A DNA stretch of 64,000 nucleotides, from contig OU612066.1 of NCBI GenBank assembly GCA_914767715.1, forward strand, positions 9,181,001-9,245,000, written 5' to 3'. The translations under genes and the position numbers were made by a program. The DNA is from Membranipora membranacea. Lineage: Eukaryota; Bryozoa; Gymnolaemata; Cheilostomatida; Membraniporidae. This document shows positions 50,316 through 62,675 of the stretch, piece after piece. Under the pieces are notes generated by a model that did not search any database, was not told the DNA's origin, and saw nothing but the letters and a program-made list of their open reading frames with translations. Positions within the stretch are counted from its first letter, which is position 1, and every line of letters starts with the position of its first letter.

Positions 50316-50797
50316 ATCAAATCCTTGCAGAATCCTCAGACAATCTGGAGCAAGCACCTGCACTACCTGTCACCTCCGCTACACATTAGCCAATGACAGA
50401 TGACAGCCGACCACCAAGCTAGACCTGTCAACACTGTAAATAAAGCGCAAGCCAGCAGTATTGGCAACATGCCAGATCTTTGTGGTGGCTGAGTTTTGCT
50501 TCTCAATCCCCATCTCAAGAGGTTGCTCACACACATTATTAATCATTTATCACTGCACCCACCGCCCAAGTCGAGCACATTTGTAGGTACATTCAAATGA
50601 ATCAAAAAATATAGGACAAAAGAGTAATTTTGACAACTGATCTTAATGATGCATTGAGTTTGAAGGCTCTCCTCCCAGACAATGGCACTCCTATTGACTG
50701 GTCTTATGTCAACAATAATGCTAATGACCTCCCTTCAACTGTTACATAGTTATCTACCAGCTTAAAAAGTTTGCTGATTTTTCTCTTTCTTCTGTAG

Positions 50798-50910
50798 AAT
50801 AAACCTAAGAGCTGTATGAATTACACAGCATCACAGTTATTGGGTGTAGATATTATTGGTGAAATGAAATTAGGAGAGGGAGGAATATGCCTTGGGGCGA
50901 ACAAATTAAC
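50798..50910 (+). other. Candidate orphan exon
   Basis: A strong acceptor (ttctctttcttctgtag) and a strong donor (gtaagta) bracket 113 bases open in one frame, containing GVDIIGEMKLGEGGICLGAN. The strand is that of TMEM117, but nothing joins it to the known TMEM117 exons. It could be an exon of an unrecognised or non-coding transcript, or a chance match. Confidence 0.25.
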
Positions 50911-51645
50911 GTAAGTACTAGATGCGAGTTGGAATCCCCGGTTTCAAAACATCAGATGGCATTTTTCTTTTCCGACAGTGAGTTTTTTTAATGACAATTT
51001 TAAGAAATACTTGAAAATTTGAATTTTGATAATATTTAATTTTTCTGAATTTGAGCCAGCTTCCAAAATAGAATTGTGCATTATCTACATCTTAATGGGT
51101 AACTAAAGTTTATCTCGTAAGGCTTTTTTATCACTCCAGAAATCAATAATCTGGAATGTTCCTTGGTATTTGTCCATACCAAGGAAGGTGCTATCACGTT
51201 TCAGTTTGGACCAGTTCTGCGAAAGCCAACAACTAAGCGACGTATTGTGGCAATTATCTTTCGCAATCGCACAATTTCTTTCAAATAAGACATTTCAGTG
51301 GATGTGAGACTAACATCTGGATATTAATGTTTCAATTTCAAAACGGAAGAGAAAAGATTTTTTAATCATACTTACAAATGTAAAATTTAAATTCTCTGTG
51401 TTCAATGTGTTTGACTGATTTGAGTGTAGTTATTCATCCTGTAGAGTACGATAACTACTGTGAAGTTCCCACAAGGGCTACAAGAACTATCCTACATACA
51501 CAGCATTTATTTCCAATTTAATTTAATCCATGTCCCAAATTTCCTGATGTCTAGGCCATGAAAGGTTTGCTTAATCTGGTCAATGAAGCTAAGTGACTAT
51601 TTATTTATGTGGAGGATTACCTGACCACAGTATATTTTCTCCGCG

Positions 51646-51777
51646 CCCCCCCCCCCCCCCCCCCCGTTTTAACAGACTGATGGCAAATATTATCCAGGAA
51701 AAGGCTATATTTCAGGTAGATGTCCTCGCTTCGTAAACACCTATATGCTGCCAGGGGGCATCGGGGGGGGGGGGGGG
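51646..51777. repeat. C20 and G15 homopolymers facing each other
   Basis: A run of 20 C (51646-51665) and a run of 15 G (51763-51777), 97 bases apart. They could pair in single strands or form triplex or quadruplex structures; length is also prone to assembly error. Confidence 0.9.
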
Positions 51778-54700
51778 AACAGTCTAAGACTATGTTGCAG
51801 ATGATTTAAAAAGAGTGTAACACCAATTACTAAATCAGTATTCAGGGAGTGAATTTCTGAGGTTTTGAACTGTTCTCATTTTCAAATGTTTTCATCTCGA
51901 AAACAAAATTCATCCCGTCACAAAAGACAGTTCATCAAAAATTGTTAATTTTTTAGTCATTATGCCAACTTATTTTTCTGAGATAAACCGATATTTTCCG
52001 CATCTTCATTTCATATTTTAGCTCAAATTTATTTGAAAAACTCCAAAAAGATCATTGTTTGTTTGACTAGAAGAATGAAATCCCGTGGACAAATCTACAA
52101 TTCCAGCTGGTTAATAAGAAAAAGCTAAAGAGGTGAGACTCATGGAATAGTTTAGAAAGACCCGCGAACCGAAGGGTGACTGTAAACACTAAACTCAACC
52201 CAATATTGTAACAGCTAACAGCAGAGGTAAAATAATGGCTAGATCACAGGGGGTGTCTTTAGGTGAGCACTTAGAGCACAGTCCTCATCATACAAATAAA
52301 GCTATTTATGAATATACAAAATCCATCAATGCCGCAGCCTAGAAATTCTAACACAGGCTGGAATAATAACAAGTTTGTTCCCTCTGTGCAGACGAAGCGA
52401 TATTGCTTTGAATTAAGGCGTAGTGCAAGAAAGAACAAGCAGTGCCTTGACTTTTTGCAGTATCACTCCACCAGCAGAGAAGGACCATACTTGTTCTAGT
52501 TTGGACTGTGACATAGACTTTTTGTAGAAATGTTTATTTGAACAAACGTCAATAAAAAACAAACACACCATGAAACCTGCAGCAGATCACAACATTCTAC
52601 AGTCTGCTACATGTTTAAAAAATTTACAAAAATAAACTCTACTTCCGAGGCACTAAATCACGGTCGTCTTTGAGCAAGCAATATGATTTGATAAGGATCT
52701 CTCTAAAGAGTAAATCGATGAATATGGACCAAGAATGAGTCAGTCATATGCCTTCGAATCTGCTTTTCACAACCAAAGGTTTGCTTCTAGTCGCCACTAG
52801 TCACAGTAGCCAGGACCATAAATATGTAGATGGATGTATTTCCTGCAAATTCATAATACTCCTGAGCACTACCCAAGCCCTCCTATGTACAGAGGGGGCA
52901 TAGATAGGATCCAAGAATATGTACAAAATTCATCTTTAGAAAGTGAGGAATAATTACACTACATGTGTGTGCTTAGATAATTGTGAGGACAGGGATTAAC
53001 ATATCGGATTGAAAAATTATATGTCTAACAACACAATTTTACGAGACTAGGTAGGTAGATGAAGCAGGTCTGGAAGAGATTTCTCTAACAGACCAAGAAA
53101 GCGTAAAATAATTAAGATCAAGATTGTGAATTTCTAGCTGTGAGTGTGGTGGCATGTGTTCTTGATCAGTCTGATTGTCACTGGGCAGCCACATGTGTCA
53201 AATGCTGGAATCTCCCGCGTTTTAGTAGTTTTTTTGATGGTCCAATCAGATTATGACCCCGTCTATCCAATAGGCTTCTTGAAATTGTGTAATGCACCAA
53301 TCAGTATGCATAAAGATTGATTCGGTAATTTATGGTGCTAAGTGTCTCATAATTTTATTGGGCTCTCACCTATGCCCGAGTCTTCAATTCATGATTTACA
53401 AGCTAAAAAGAAACCAGGTCAAGGTTTTCACTTGGCATTCTTTTCAGGAAATCAACAGAAAACCTGTTCTTCTCACTCTTGGTTGGTGTTTTGACAAATT
53501 GTCACCTTCACAGGTAGGTGGAAGCAGGGAATGAACGAAGGGAGAGGAGTTAAGTAGGACTCCTTATTGATACTGGGTTCTGTGTGATAACATTTATCTG
53601 GCTGTAGCAAGCAAGATGGTAGCAATGAACTAACTAAATGATGGTAGAGACTATGGTTTTCTGACTGTCAGTGTCTTGCTCTCATTCTGGTCTACTCATT
53701 TTTTCGCCTTGCTGTTGTGTTGATAAAATACTCACCGCGTTAATTATGTTAATACCATCTAAAATGTAGCTGAAGATGCAAGGAAACGTGGAACAGGTTA
53801 TACTGGTACCAAGTACCTTGCTTTTACTCTCAATCCAGTCAGAGTATGGTATGGATTCAATCACTTAATTACTTGCCAGGCCAATATAATAATCTAAAGC
53901 ATGGTATAATCAAGGAGGTATGATGTATTCTTTATGCTACATAGAAATATTTGAACGAGAACTATAGTTAGGCAAGTGTTCACTCCACATCTTGATCAGT
54001 GTTTCTGATGGATGTTAATGTTTAGATTAGAGCGATTTTGAATGAGAGGTTTGCCAAAGAACTGTCATCAAACCTAGGCCTATGCCATTTTTAAGAATGA
54101 GCTTTTCAATCACACATACCAAAGATGACAAGCCTGTCTTTATCAAAAATACCCTTGCATATGAAAAAACTATGAAGATGACTGATGTTGCCCAGGAGGA
54201 AATTGAGGTCGGAGGCCCTTCATGACACATTTCTTAACCTGAAAAGAATTTATCCCATTCTACCCACTAGGCCAATCCTGCTCCTGTACTGTTGCCCTGA
54301 TGTTCTCACAAATACATGCAACTATAAAGGTGGGCACATGGGACTTTCAAGCAGTTACCTTGTCTAAATTCAGTATCAATGATCAGATGATATTTGAGGA
54401 AAAGTACATGCTCTCAAGCCCCGGGGGAAATATTTATGTATTAGTCTAAATAAAATCATAATGATACTTTTATTGACATTGTTGTGTAACCAAATTCTGA
54501 TGGAATGATGCTAAATAATATGTGTGTGTCATCATCAAAACCCTCGCTGCGCTTAGCCTACCCTAACAACAACCACATTTGATGTAAAGCTTGAAGGCTG
54601 ACTTCTTCTTTCAATTCCAAAGCTGTGTTAACAGTGCCAGTGTCAGAAGTGTGAATGTGTCTCTAAAATCAAAGTTTATTAATATCTATGCCATGAATTC

Positions 54701-55000
54701 AACAATTCTTGTAAGGATGCTGATTTTTATGATATTCTCAACATGTCTGGTGGTTTTTGTGTCTTGTAAGACATTCATTCGCTAATAGATGGGGACTTTT
54801 GCTGGATCTGTAACAGTGTTAAAAATCCTCAATTTTCAACGGACTTGGCCATCTTTAGCAATATAGTGCACTATCTTCATAGGCCTATGCCATATTGAGA
54901 TTTATTTATAAAAGGATATGATACATATCCTAGTAAGACTGACACTTTAATGATTCTGCAAAGGAGTGACTGGAAATCTATTTAACCTTTGGTTTTAACT

Positions 55001-55084
55001 TAGTCTAAGTGCTCAGACATCAAGGCGCAGGGAGTTACTTGCGCAAGTAACTCCCTGCGCCTTGGAGTCTGAGCACTTAGACTA
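55001..55084. repeat. 84-bp near-perfect palindrome without loop
   Basis: Left half 55001-55042 (tagtctaagtgctcagacat...) and right half 55043-55084 are complementary except at two or three positions, meeting at the centre ttgcgcaa. The GC-rich core (caaggcgcagggagttact) stands out from its AT-rich surroundings. Confidence 0.9.
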
Positions 55085-55194
55085 GTTTTAACTTTACCCT
55101 GTCATACCTTCTCTCACAAAAATGTGTTAGGTTTTTGGATTTCAATGTAAGAATTACTTTCTGTGTAGCAGTTAGTAACATTGATCGGATAAGG

Positions 55195-55382
55195 TGATAA
55201 ACAATCCCATAGGCCAAACTAGCACTTCGGGTGACCATCGGGACAGCCGTCGCTCTAGTCTTCGGACTATCTGGCTGAGCCCTTACTTTTCTTTCATCTG
55301 TATTATTTACTTATATGCCAAATTCTTTTATTTGATTAAACTAAGTTTTTAGCATAAACAATAAAAAAAAAAGAAAAAAAAA
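55195..55382 (+). mobile_element. Probable A-tailed retrosequence
   Basis: A GC-richer block (cttcgggtgaccatcgggac, gtcttcggactatctggctg) leads through AT-rich sequence into an A-tract with one G interruption (55360-55382). The pattern fits the 3' end of a LINE or a SINE; the left boundary and target duplication are not clear. Confidence 0.35.
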
Positions 55383-55933
55383 GTAATGGAGTAATATAAA
55401 CTTGTCCTATCATCAATGACTCTACTTGGAAGTATAATGTAAATAAAGACACTACTAATGATGATCTCGATTAGACAGACACATTGTGTATAATTGGCCA
55501 ACTGGCATTATCAACGAGGAACAAGTCTGTAATCAACCTATATTTATTCAGAGATTGTTATGACTAAGCTGATGATATGTAAATTGTCAGCATACTGTAT
55601 CTTAGATTATGAAAGACAAGCCAAGTCAACTTTCGCATACATTGATAGGCATTTCTTGATGCGAAACCAGATATCATTTTGATTCGCTATCACCGTATAA
55701 GGCGGCATGGATGAATGGATAGCGCTACTGCACAAAATGACTTCAGTGGACATTGACGCTGCAGGCCCGGGATGGCCGCTGCAGATATCTTTTCATGTTT
55801 TTTTCATCATGAAAATTGTTAGCATTCATCATTCAAAATGAGAGTGGACCATTCACTCGAAGCATGGAACCTTAGTGATTAACATGCTCCTTGTATAAAA
55901 TAATTTTTATGTTATTAGGTCCTGATGTAGAAT

Positions 55934-58900
55934 ATGTCTGCTAGAGTATCACCTGAGAAAACACTAGATCCTCCTGGAAATCTGTATGATGATGACAAAA
56001 ATGAGTTGCCCCCACCTGAAACATCTAAAGCTGGTGGAACTGGCGATGATTCTTCTCGGAAAGCTCAGAGAAGGTAAGGATATGTCACATGTAGGCAGGG
56101 CAAACCTACAGGATATTATTATATGTAATTTAGATGAAAGCAAAAGTTTTAATAACTACATGCGCCTTCCTTCAGCTAGAAAATTTGTTAAACTCTGGCA
56201 TGAAAAATGAGTAAGCTAAATACTTTAAAACAATTTGTAACTGAGTGGGTCGCCTGCCAAGTAAGTCCTGCTGTTTTGGATTCAAGTTTCTTGCACGGCA
56301 AGCAGATTAGCTAGTTACTTTTTTTACATTACCTCCCCAATGGTTGCTGAAGCTCAGATTTTAGCGATCCTGCCTTGTCTGAGCTCCAACTCATGAGAAA
56401 ATGACCGCCCTTGTAGAATTATAGGCCTTATGGCATATATTAACATTTAATTGCACCAGGCGGGGAAGGGAAGCCATATGAAATGACTGCTTTTCAAAGA
56501 AACAAAAAAGTTCATTGGTGATAAGAGAATTAATTGAAGTGAAACACACACTTCATTAAAGGGGAAACAACTTTGAATGCCTTTTTTATGAATGGACATA
56601 TTTCACAACGCAGTGTTCTGAATCGTTTGTAAGAAAATGGACCTTCAAAGACAATCTGAGATTTTTTTATGAGACTCGGAGCAATTCAATCGGTCAGATT
56701 ATATCAATGGCGGCACAACAAAGTGACAATATCAAGACAGTGGCTGGTAATAAAAAGAAGAAAAAGAAGAAAAAGAAAAGTGGACCTAAGAAAAAAGAGT
56801 TACCCAAAGTACCAAAAAAAGCTAAGAATAGGTATCCGATTTGCACTTGTCTATTGCTCTCTGATAAAGTTTTCAGGGTGTGCTGTATTATCAGAGAACA
56901 TCTTAAGGCATGCAGTTCCTTAACTAACCCAGGAGCTGCCTGTCAGAGTGATAATTTGGGAAGGGGGGGGGGGGCTCATACTAACCCTCTGAATCTCCTA
57001 GCATTCTCTTGTAATTGGATCCTTGAACTGAGAACTTTTATTTGGTTTGGTAGCCGAACTCCTGAAATTGAGATAGAGACAGTAATAGATCAGGATGAAC
57101 AAAAGAGATTAGACTATGGTGCTACAGACGCAGAACGCCCTCTGACAGTTGATTCAGGGAAAAAGAAGCTTGATTTCAAGGTAAGCTCATACAATGTTGT
57201 ATAGTTAGTAGTATGTCTAATAGTAGGTTTGTAAGTTGGCTCTAAGAGGTAAATTGATACTGGACACCTCTGTGAATCAAACCGCTGTTAATAGTGTGTA
57301 ATAAGGAGTGTCAAGATTCACAGAAACTTCTTAATTCTAAGCTATAAAGATCTAATAAATTGACTCTTGGTCGTCTAAACTCACCTTAGGAGTACAAGCT
57401 CAAGTATAAACTGTATCACAAATCAATAAGTCGTAATCAGTCCATTTTTCTTGGGAAGGCCGCCGCGCTGAAAGTGCGCCGGAATTCTGCCGACAGCATC
57501 GGGAATCCTGAAGATTTACTCCATCCAGACTCGGCGCGTAATGGTGCCCCTGGTGAAGATGTCCCTGACTTCTGGGATAAAATCAGTCAATACAGCATCA
57601 GAATGAGAAAAGACGCCCGTTACTTTTTCCAGGTAATGAAGATTTTGGGTTAGTTTTTGATAGGAAGTGATGGCAGTGACCTTTTTCAAGTCAAGATCGA
57701 AACTCCAGCATTCACTATTTTGGGCGAGTTTCCATACAAAACATTAGGTCTACTTAGGTACTACTAAGTAATAACTGCAAAACCTGTCATATGGAGCAGG
57801 TCATGCAAATATGTCTAAATTGCTCTGGTTTTCTGATAACTCGGTGTCATGTGAACTCATATTAACAAAAGCATGCTGTGATGTCCCATCGAGGCTCAAG
57901 CTACGCATGTTTTCTGTATCACAGTGCTCTTGATTTCTTTGTAGCACCCGTATGCTCGCCTACTTGTGGCGTATTTGGTTACATTCTGTAATTTTCTCAT
58001 CTATGCTGAGGATCCTGTGGCACACAGCGACGGTGAATGTAATATTGTCGTTGTTGGAAATATCTACTCATTTGTCGTAACCAAATACCCGCCTTCTCAT
58101 GGATGGCGATTTCTCAAAGTATTCTTGTGGCTGACTGCTATTGTATGTGGGCTGCTTGTCGGAAAACTAGTCATACATAAACTGTTGTTCAGTAAGTTAG
58201 GCATCAATCGATTAATGAGAATGAATGAGAATTAACAACTCTGTGCATCATTGCCTTTTGGAAAGTGGAAATGCATTATGCCATGTTATCAAGTTACTAA
58301 TGAAGAATGCCTTCACACATAATGTGACTTGATTCAGTTATGTTGATGATGATTGCCATTTTATATTTATTTTGCAGAACGACTTTTCAAACTTCAGATG
58401 TTTCAGCATGATATGGGGTCGTTCATGGTCATGTTCTTGACGACTCTCATATTCCTTTTTGTCTTCTCATGGCTCTACAATGCCTTCCTTCTCGCTGGTG
58501 GTCCAGATATGGAGCAGTACGCCATCAATGGCTATATGAATATGAAGAACTCTACATTCATGAAGGCTGCAGCGTGCGGGACATGGCTCGGTGATTTCTT
58601 CACTGCGTGGATGGTATGTATACGACAATGTTATGTGTCTCAATTAAGTCTCCGCTGACTTTCCAGGTTTGTGCTTACAATGGAATGCATCAAGTTATCG
58701 CTTTGATTCCTCCAGGCTTTGATTCAACCAGACATCGTTGATTGCATTCAATATAAGTGTGTCTGTGATATATAATTGTCTTGCCAGTTCCTAACTTTGT
58801 GTTGCTTACGTGGGTGGTCACCTACTAACACAAACAGCATAGAAGAAACAGATACAATGAATGATGTAATAATGTATTTTGACTTTGCATCATGAAAACA

Positions 58901-61651
58901 TTACATTATAGTTTTCTACTGATAGGTGAATTAAAAAACTCACTACTGATATCATGTAAATTTTTTAGATTGCACTATTTATGATGCTCTAAGCTCTAGA
59001 GAGTTCATTGCTATAACCAGACCAAACGATTGCACAATTGCAACAAGAAAATAAGTAAACCTATTTGATGCCGTCATGAAATCTAAGCTGCATTTGGAGT
59101 AGCTTCCCTCGACTGTTGGCAATGTCGCAGGGATCTAGCTGTTATCCTTTAACCTTATATCGTATCATTTAATGTCCGATATTTAAGGTTGTGATATATG
59201 ATGTGATCACCTGACCTGTTATTACTTAAAGGTAACCGACGTGATGCTACAGGAGAGGTTTTATCCTGAGTGGGCTCGTCCAGTTCGTCGCTGGTGGAAT
59301 CGGGGCAAAAACCGTATTATACTATTCTGGTGCATGGCTCTCATTGCTACAATTTTAGTCATATTGGTCATATCTACCGACTGGATAAGATGGGACTACT
59401 TTAGCATTAGCGTCTTAGCCACCAATGAACTGTCCAGGTCATTCCTTGCCTCCTTTATACTCGTCATGGACCTTCTCATAGTAATGCAGGTATGTGTTGT
59501 CATGATATAATATTATAGTTCATACCCTATAACTACTGTCGACATTTACATAAATTACAATATGGACAATCTGCTGTCATGAAAGCCATCCCCACGTGAA
59601 TATTATAGTTGTACCCTAACATCAAGTGAAACTGATACCATACAGTCCACCTAAGCTATCCAGACAATAAAAAATGTTTATATGAATAATGTGTTTGTGT
59701 TTCAGGATTGGGACTTTCCACATTTCATCAACCACTTTGACATCAAGCTGCCAGGGTTGAACACCGCTGACTTCAAAATTAACTTACCGCAGTGCGTGAA
59801 GAGGTTCGAGAAAATCACCATACACATCACAGGTAAGGATATTTTGTGTTGTCCATATTTTTGAAACAAGCCAATTAAATCTTAGAACTATATGACTAAC
59901 GCTATTACTCGGAGCCAAGTTAGACCAAGTTTGGTCCATTTGCCTACATTTGGAGTTGCTCGATCCACTGGTCACGCCACAGGCAAAGGCTTTGCGGCGT
60001 GACCAGTGGAAGGGAGCAACTGGAATGCAGGCGATTGGATTAAACTTGATCTAGAGCCAAGTGATGTTGAGTTTATTTGGTAGTAATTTTCTCTTTGTAT
60101 TACCATATTGAGTGATTGAGAAAAAGGTAGAAAACATAAATCAATCAGTCACTGTCACCAATAAGCTTGTAGTTAGTCACAGGAATTTTAAAATGACATA
60201 TTCTTGATGTATGCTTATCTATAACCTTGATCAAACAATGTTAGTTATGATTATGATAAAGGCATTTGTAATGCTGGGTGTGAGTAATGAAATGAGGGCG
60301 TTAGTTTGTTGCTGGAGAGTAATATGATAGCCAAGCATCTCAACTATGGCTTATACATGCTGCACTGCAGTGTTAGCCTTTTTGAGCTAGCCTTGTCATT
60401 GGTGGAAAAAAACAAAAACACCAGATCAAGACTCCTTGACCAGACACAGACCCACTAGCCCGCATACACATACCACCTTCTATTTTTTATTACTTTGCTT
60501 GCTATGGCACATTCGGAAGAACGTCATTTTAATGATGCAGATTGTTGGTCAATAATAATGTTAAAAAAAATCAAACTGAATCTAAACTATGTTATTTTTT
60601 CATGATTTTTAGGAAAGTGGTTCAATTATGGAATAATATTCCTTGTGATGCTGTTGGATTTAAACATGTGGAAGAATCAGATATTTTATCACCCTGATGA
60701 CTATGCTCAATACTGGGACAACAGTACAGGTCAGTACGGTGCCGAGCTTGATCCATTTTGAAATTTCTTCCCCTTCACTGCCACATACTCAACAGTGGAG
60801 GAAAAGCAATTTCGTATGCTGGCAAGCTGATTCAAACTTGATCTAATGCCAATCTTGCTCCGATTAAATATTCAGACTTATGAAAAAGTGATATCCGTCC
60901 CAAAAATATCATTGCTTTCAGATTATTATTTATGTTTCGGGATGGCTTGAATGTTTACCGCCATAGCTGTTGAAAACTTGAAGAGTGAGTGCAGATAAAC
61001 TAATTAATTTTATTTGTCTGTAAAAGCATACTGTGGATTGTAACACATGGCGCACAATGTTTTTTCATATGAAATATTTAGGACCACTTCCCAGGGCAGG
61101 CAAAATCTTCTTATGATGAATTTTCTTGTAATGCATAGTTATGTAAAAAATTGTACATGAGGATCAACTAAATGAGATTTTGATTTTTATATTCAGGATT
61201 TATCTACTCTTACCGATCAGATGAAGTTTTCCTGTTAGCTGAGGGAGGAAATCTTACCAGCTCTAACCGTACGCTCTTTGCTGACGACGTGAAAATGGAG
61301 TCCAAATTCCTCGAGTTTCCACTGGGAGTAAAAGCTATAGCTTTCATACCATCACTAGCTGCATTCATAGCTTTCATTGTGACTATTATCATCTATGGTC
61401 GTGTAAAACCCACCAAAGCTGACCCGTATGGCGGTCGACTTGTGAAATATCCCAAAAGAAAGAACAAAATTTCTATGTTTACCATCGTAAAAATGAAACT
61501 GCTGAGAAGGAAAGTACCACAAGAGTATGAAGATGCCGGGGTTGATGTCGTCGATGGACAGTACAGACTTTCTAACGCAGAGGATACCAGACTCAAAGAG
61601 GAAGATGAGAATAAAAACAACAACGCTCAAACAAACAGTATCATGATTTGA
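55934..61651 (+). CDS. TMEM117: TMEM117: multi-pass membrane protein
   Basis: Nine exons: 55934-56073, 57054-57180, 57459-57632, 57945-58191, 58378-58613, 59232-59489, 59706-59832, 60613-60729, 61197-61651; 626 residues (human 514). TMEM117 is a plasma-membrane protein linked to ER-stress-induced cell death; its transport activity is unknown. The conserved core starts near residue 138 (MRKDARYFFQHPYARLLVAY) and shows about eight hydrophobic segments with family blocks FLIYAEDPVAHS, GTWLGDFFTAWMVTDVMLQE, LASFILVMDLLIVMQDWDFP, HITGKWFNYGIIFLV and DLNMWKNQIFYHPDDYAQYW. The 137-residue N-terminal extension is polar and absent from the vertebrate protein. The acceptor at 57458 is weak; cag at 57440 would add six residues in frame. 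The cytosolic tail is charged and ends NSIMI. An alternative first exon is listed separately. Confidence 0.95.
56707..56831 (+). CDS. TMEM117: Alternative first coding exon of TMEM117
   Basis: An ATG at 56707 opens a 125-base frame ending at donor gtatcc in the same phase (2) as the first exon at 55934-56073, so either can join the exon 57054-57180 without changing the frame downstream. It encodes MAAQQSDNIKTVAGN followed by nine lysines and further Lys/Pro residues. An ATG with no in-phase acceptor before it suggests a second promoter rather than a cassette exon. Confidence 0.45.
59911..60061. repeat. Fold-back element with about 65-bp arms, TMEM117 intron
   Basis: Inverted blocks include gttgctcgatccactggtca against tgaccagtggaagggagcaac, and ggagccaagttagacc against its complement at the right end, around a central GC-rich loop. 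The arms are diverged at the outer ends. No clear target duplication is seen. Confidence 0.75.
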
Positions 61652-62675
61652 TAATATTGAGTCAAGTGAAACCCTTTAGACTTCCTTTTGGTATTGTAGT
61701 ACTTGACATTCAACAAGTATTCATCATAATCAGGGATTTCAGAATTCATTTTATTTTTATCATGACGAGAATACCTGTTTGAGTTTAGTACCAGTTTTGA
61801 ATATTTTTATGATACTTAATTTTTCTGTATAAGGTTAAATGGAAGCAATCTTCTTCTTGGTGCAAATGATTGAAGCCATCCTTCTTTAAATCCTTCTCCT
61901 GATGCCATCTTTGATTCAAAACCATCCAGCTGATAAGTAGTGGCCAGAATACTTAACACGATGTATTATCATACCCTATCAAAAGTTATTTATCTAGCAG
62001 TTGATTTGTCCATAAATTTAGTTTTTTCTTAACTAATATCAAATTTTCCTACTCTTTACACCCAGATTATACAACCACATATTCCTGCTGCAAATACCGC
62101 TCCTGTAACTCTTAAGCCTCATAGAACTTTTTATTATGAGATCATATCTGACTGGTGGAAGTTGATGGATTGGACCTGTGTTGGTCTCCCTAGTCTGAAT
62201 TAACACATTTTGTGATATATTTTTGTTTTATCTGCTGTGTATTTTTTTATGGTAGCTACCAGGAAGGCTAGTTTTTTTGCCATGCATTTTGTCCAACATG
62301 TATGTATGCTGATGATTTATAAACTTATAAAAGAAATGTGATATGACAAAGTCTATAGAATGATTGCATTCATATATAGAACCATTGCAACCTGTATAAT
62401 GGGTTCTGCATATCCGACACACAGCCAGCCCTTGATGGTATTCAAAAAGGCAATCGCAACAGTATGCGGTCGTTAGCAACTGCATACAGTCGTGTTTGTC
62501 TTCCCGAGCATCATTAAGGGCTGGCTGTGACATGGAGTAAGTTTACATCTGCATATAGGAGATTCATAAGAAGAGCCCTATGGCCCGCCCATCAACTCCT
62601 CTAGATTGTCCATATTCCTTTTCTAGGAGTAAGCATTGTTATGTAAAGGCGAGGTCCCACTACTATTGAACTCGA
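61652..62675. other. Spacer between convergent TMEM117 and the troponin I-like gene
   Basis: About 1 kb holding both 3' UTRs and a 110-bp mobile element. I see no canonical AATAAA after the TMEM117 stop. No gene is recognised. Confidence 0.5.
62420..62529. mobile_element. 110-bp deletion relative of the 40936 element
   Basis: The termini CACAGCCAGCCCTT and AAGGGCTGGCTGTG equal those of the 798-bp element, and the inner block ggcaatcgc...gcggtcgtt matches ggcgatcgc...gcggtcgtt of that element. The two arms are joined with no centre. No target duplication is evident. Confidence 0.8.

Larger units (their letters stand above)
50316..55933. other. Divergent spacer between DNMT3 and TMEM117
   Basis: A 5.6-kb head-to-head interval holding the DNMT3 promoter and any DNMT3 or TMEM117 leader exons. 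It contains a candidate exon (50798-50910), facing C and G homopolymers (51646-51777), an 84-bp palindrome (55001-55084) and an A-tailed retrosequence (to 55382). No other gene is recognised; short open frames lack splice or domain support. Confidence 0.5.

Noticed and set aside
55699-55780. tRNA gene
   Set aside because: A weak A-box-like stretch (atgaatggatagcgc) and a GGCCCGGGATGGCC segment exist, but no acceptor stem or clean B box can be drawn.
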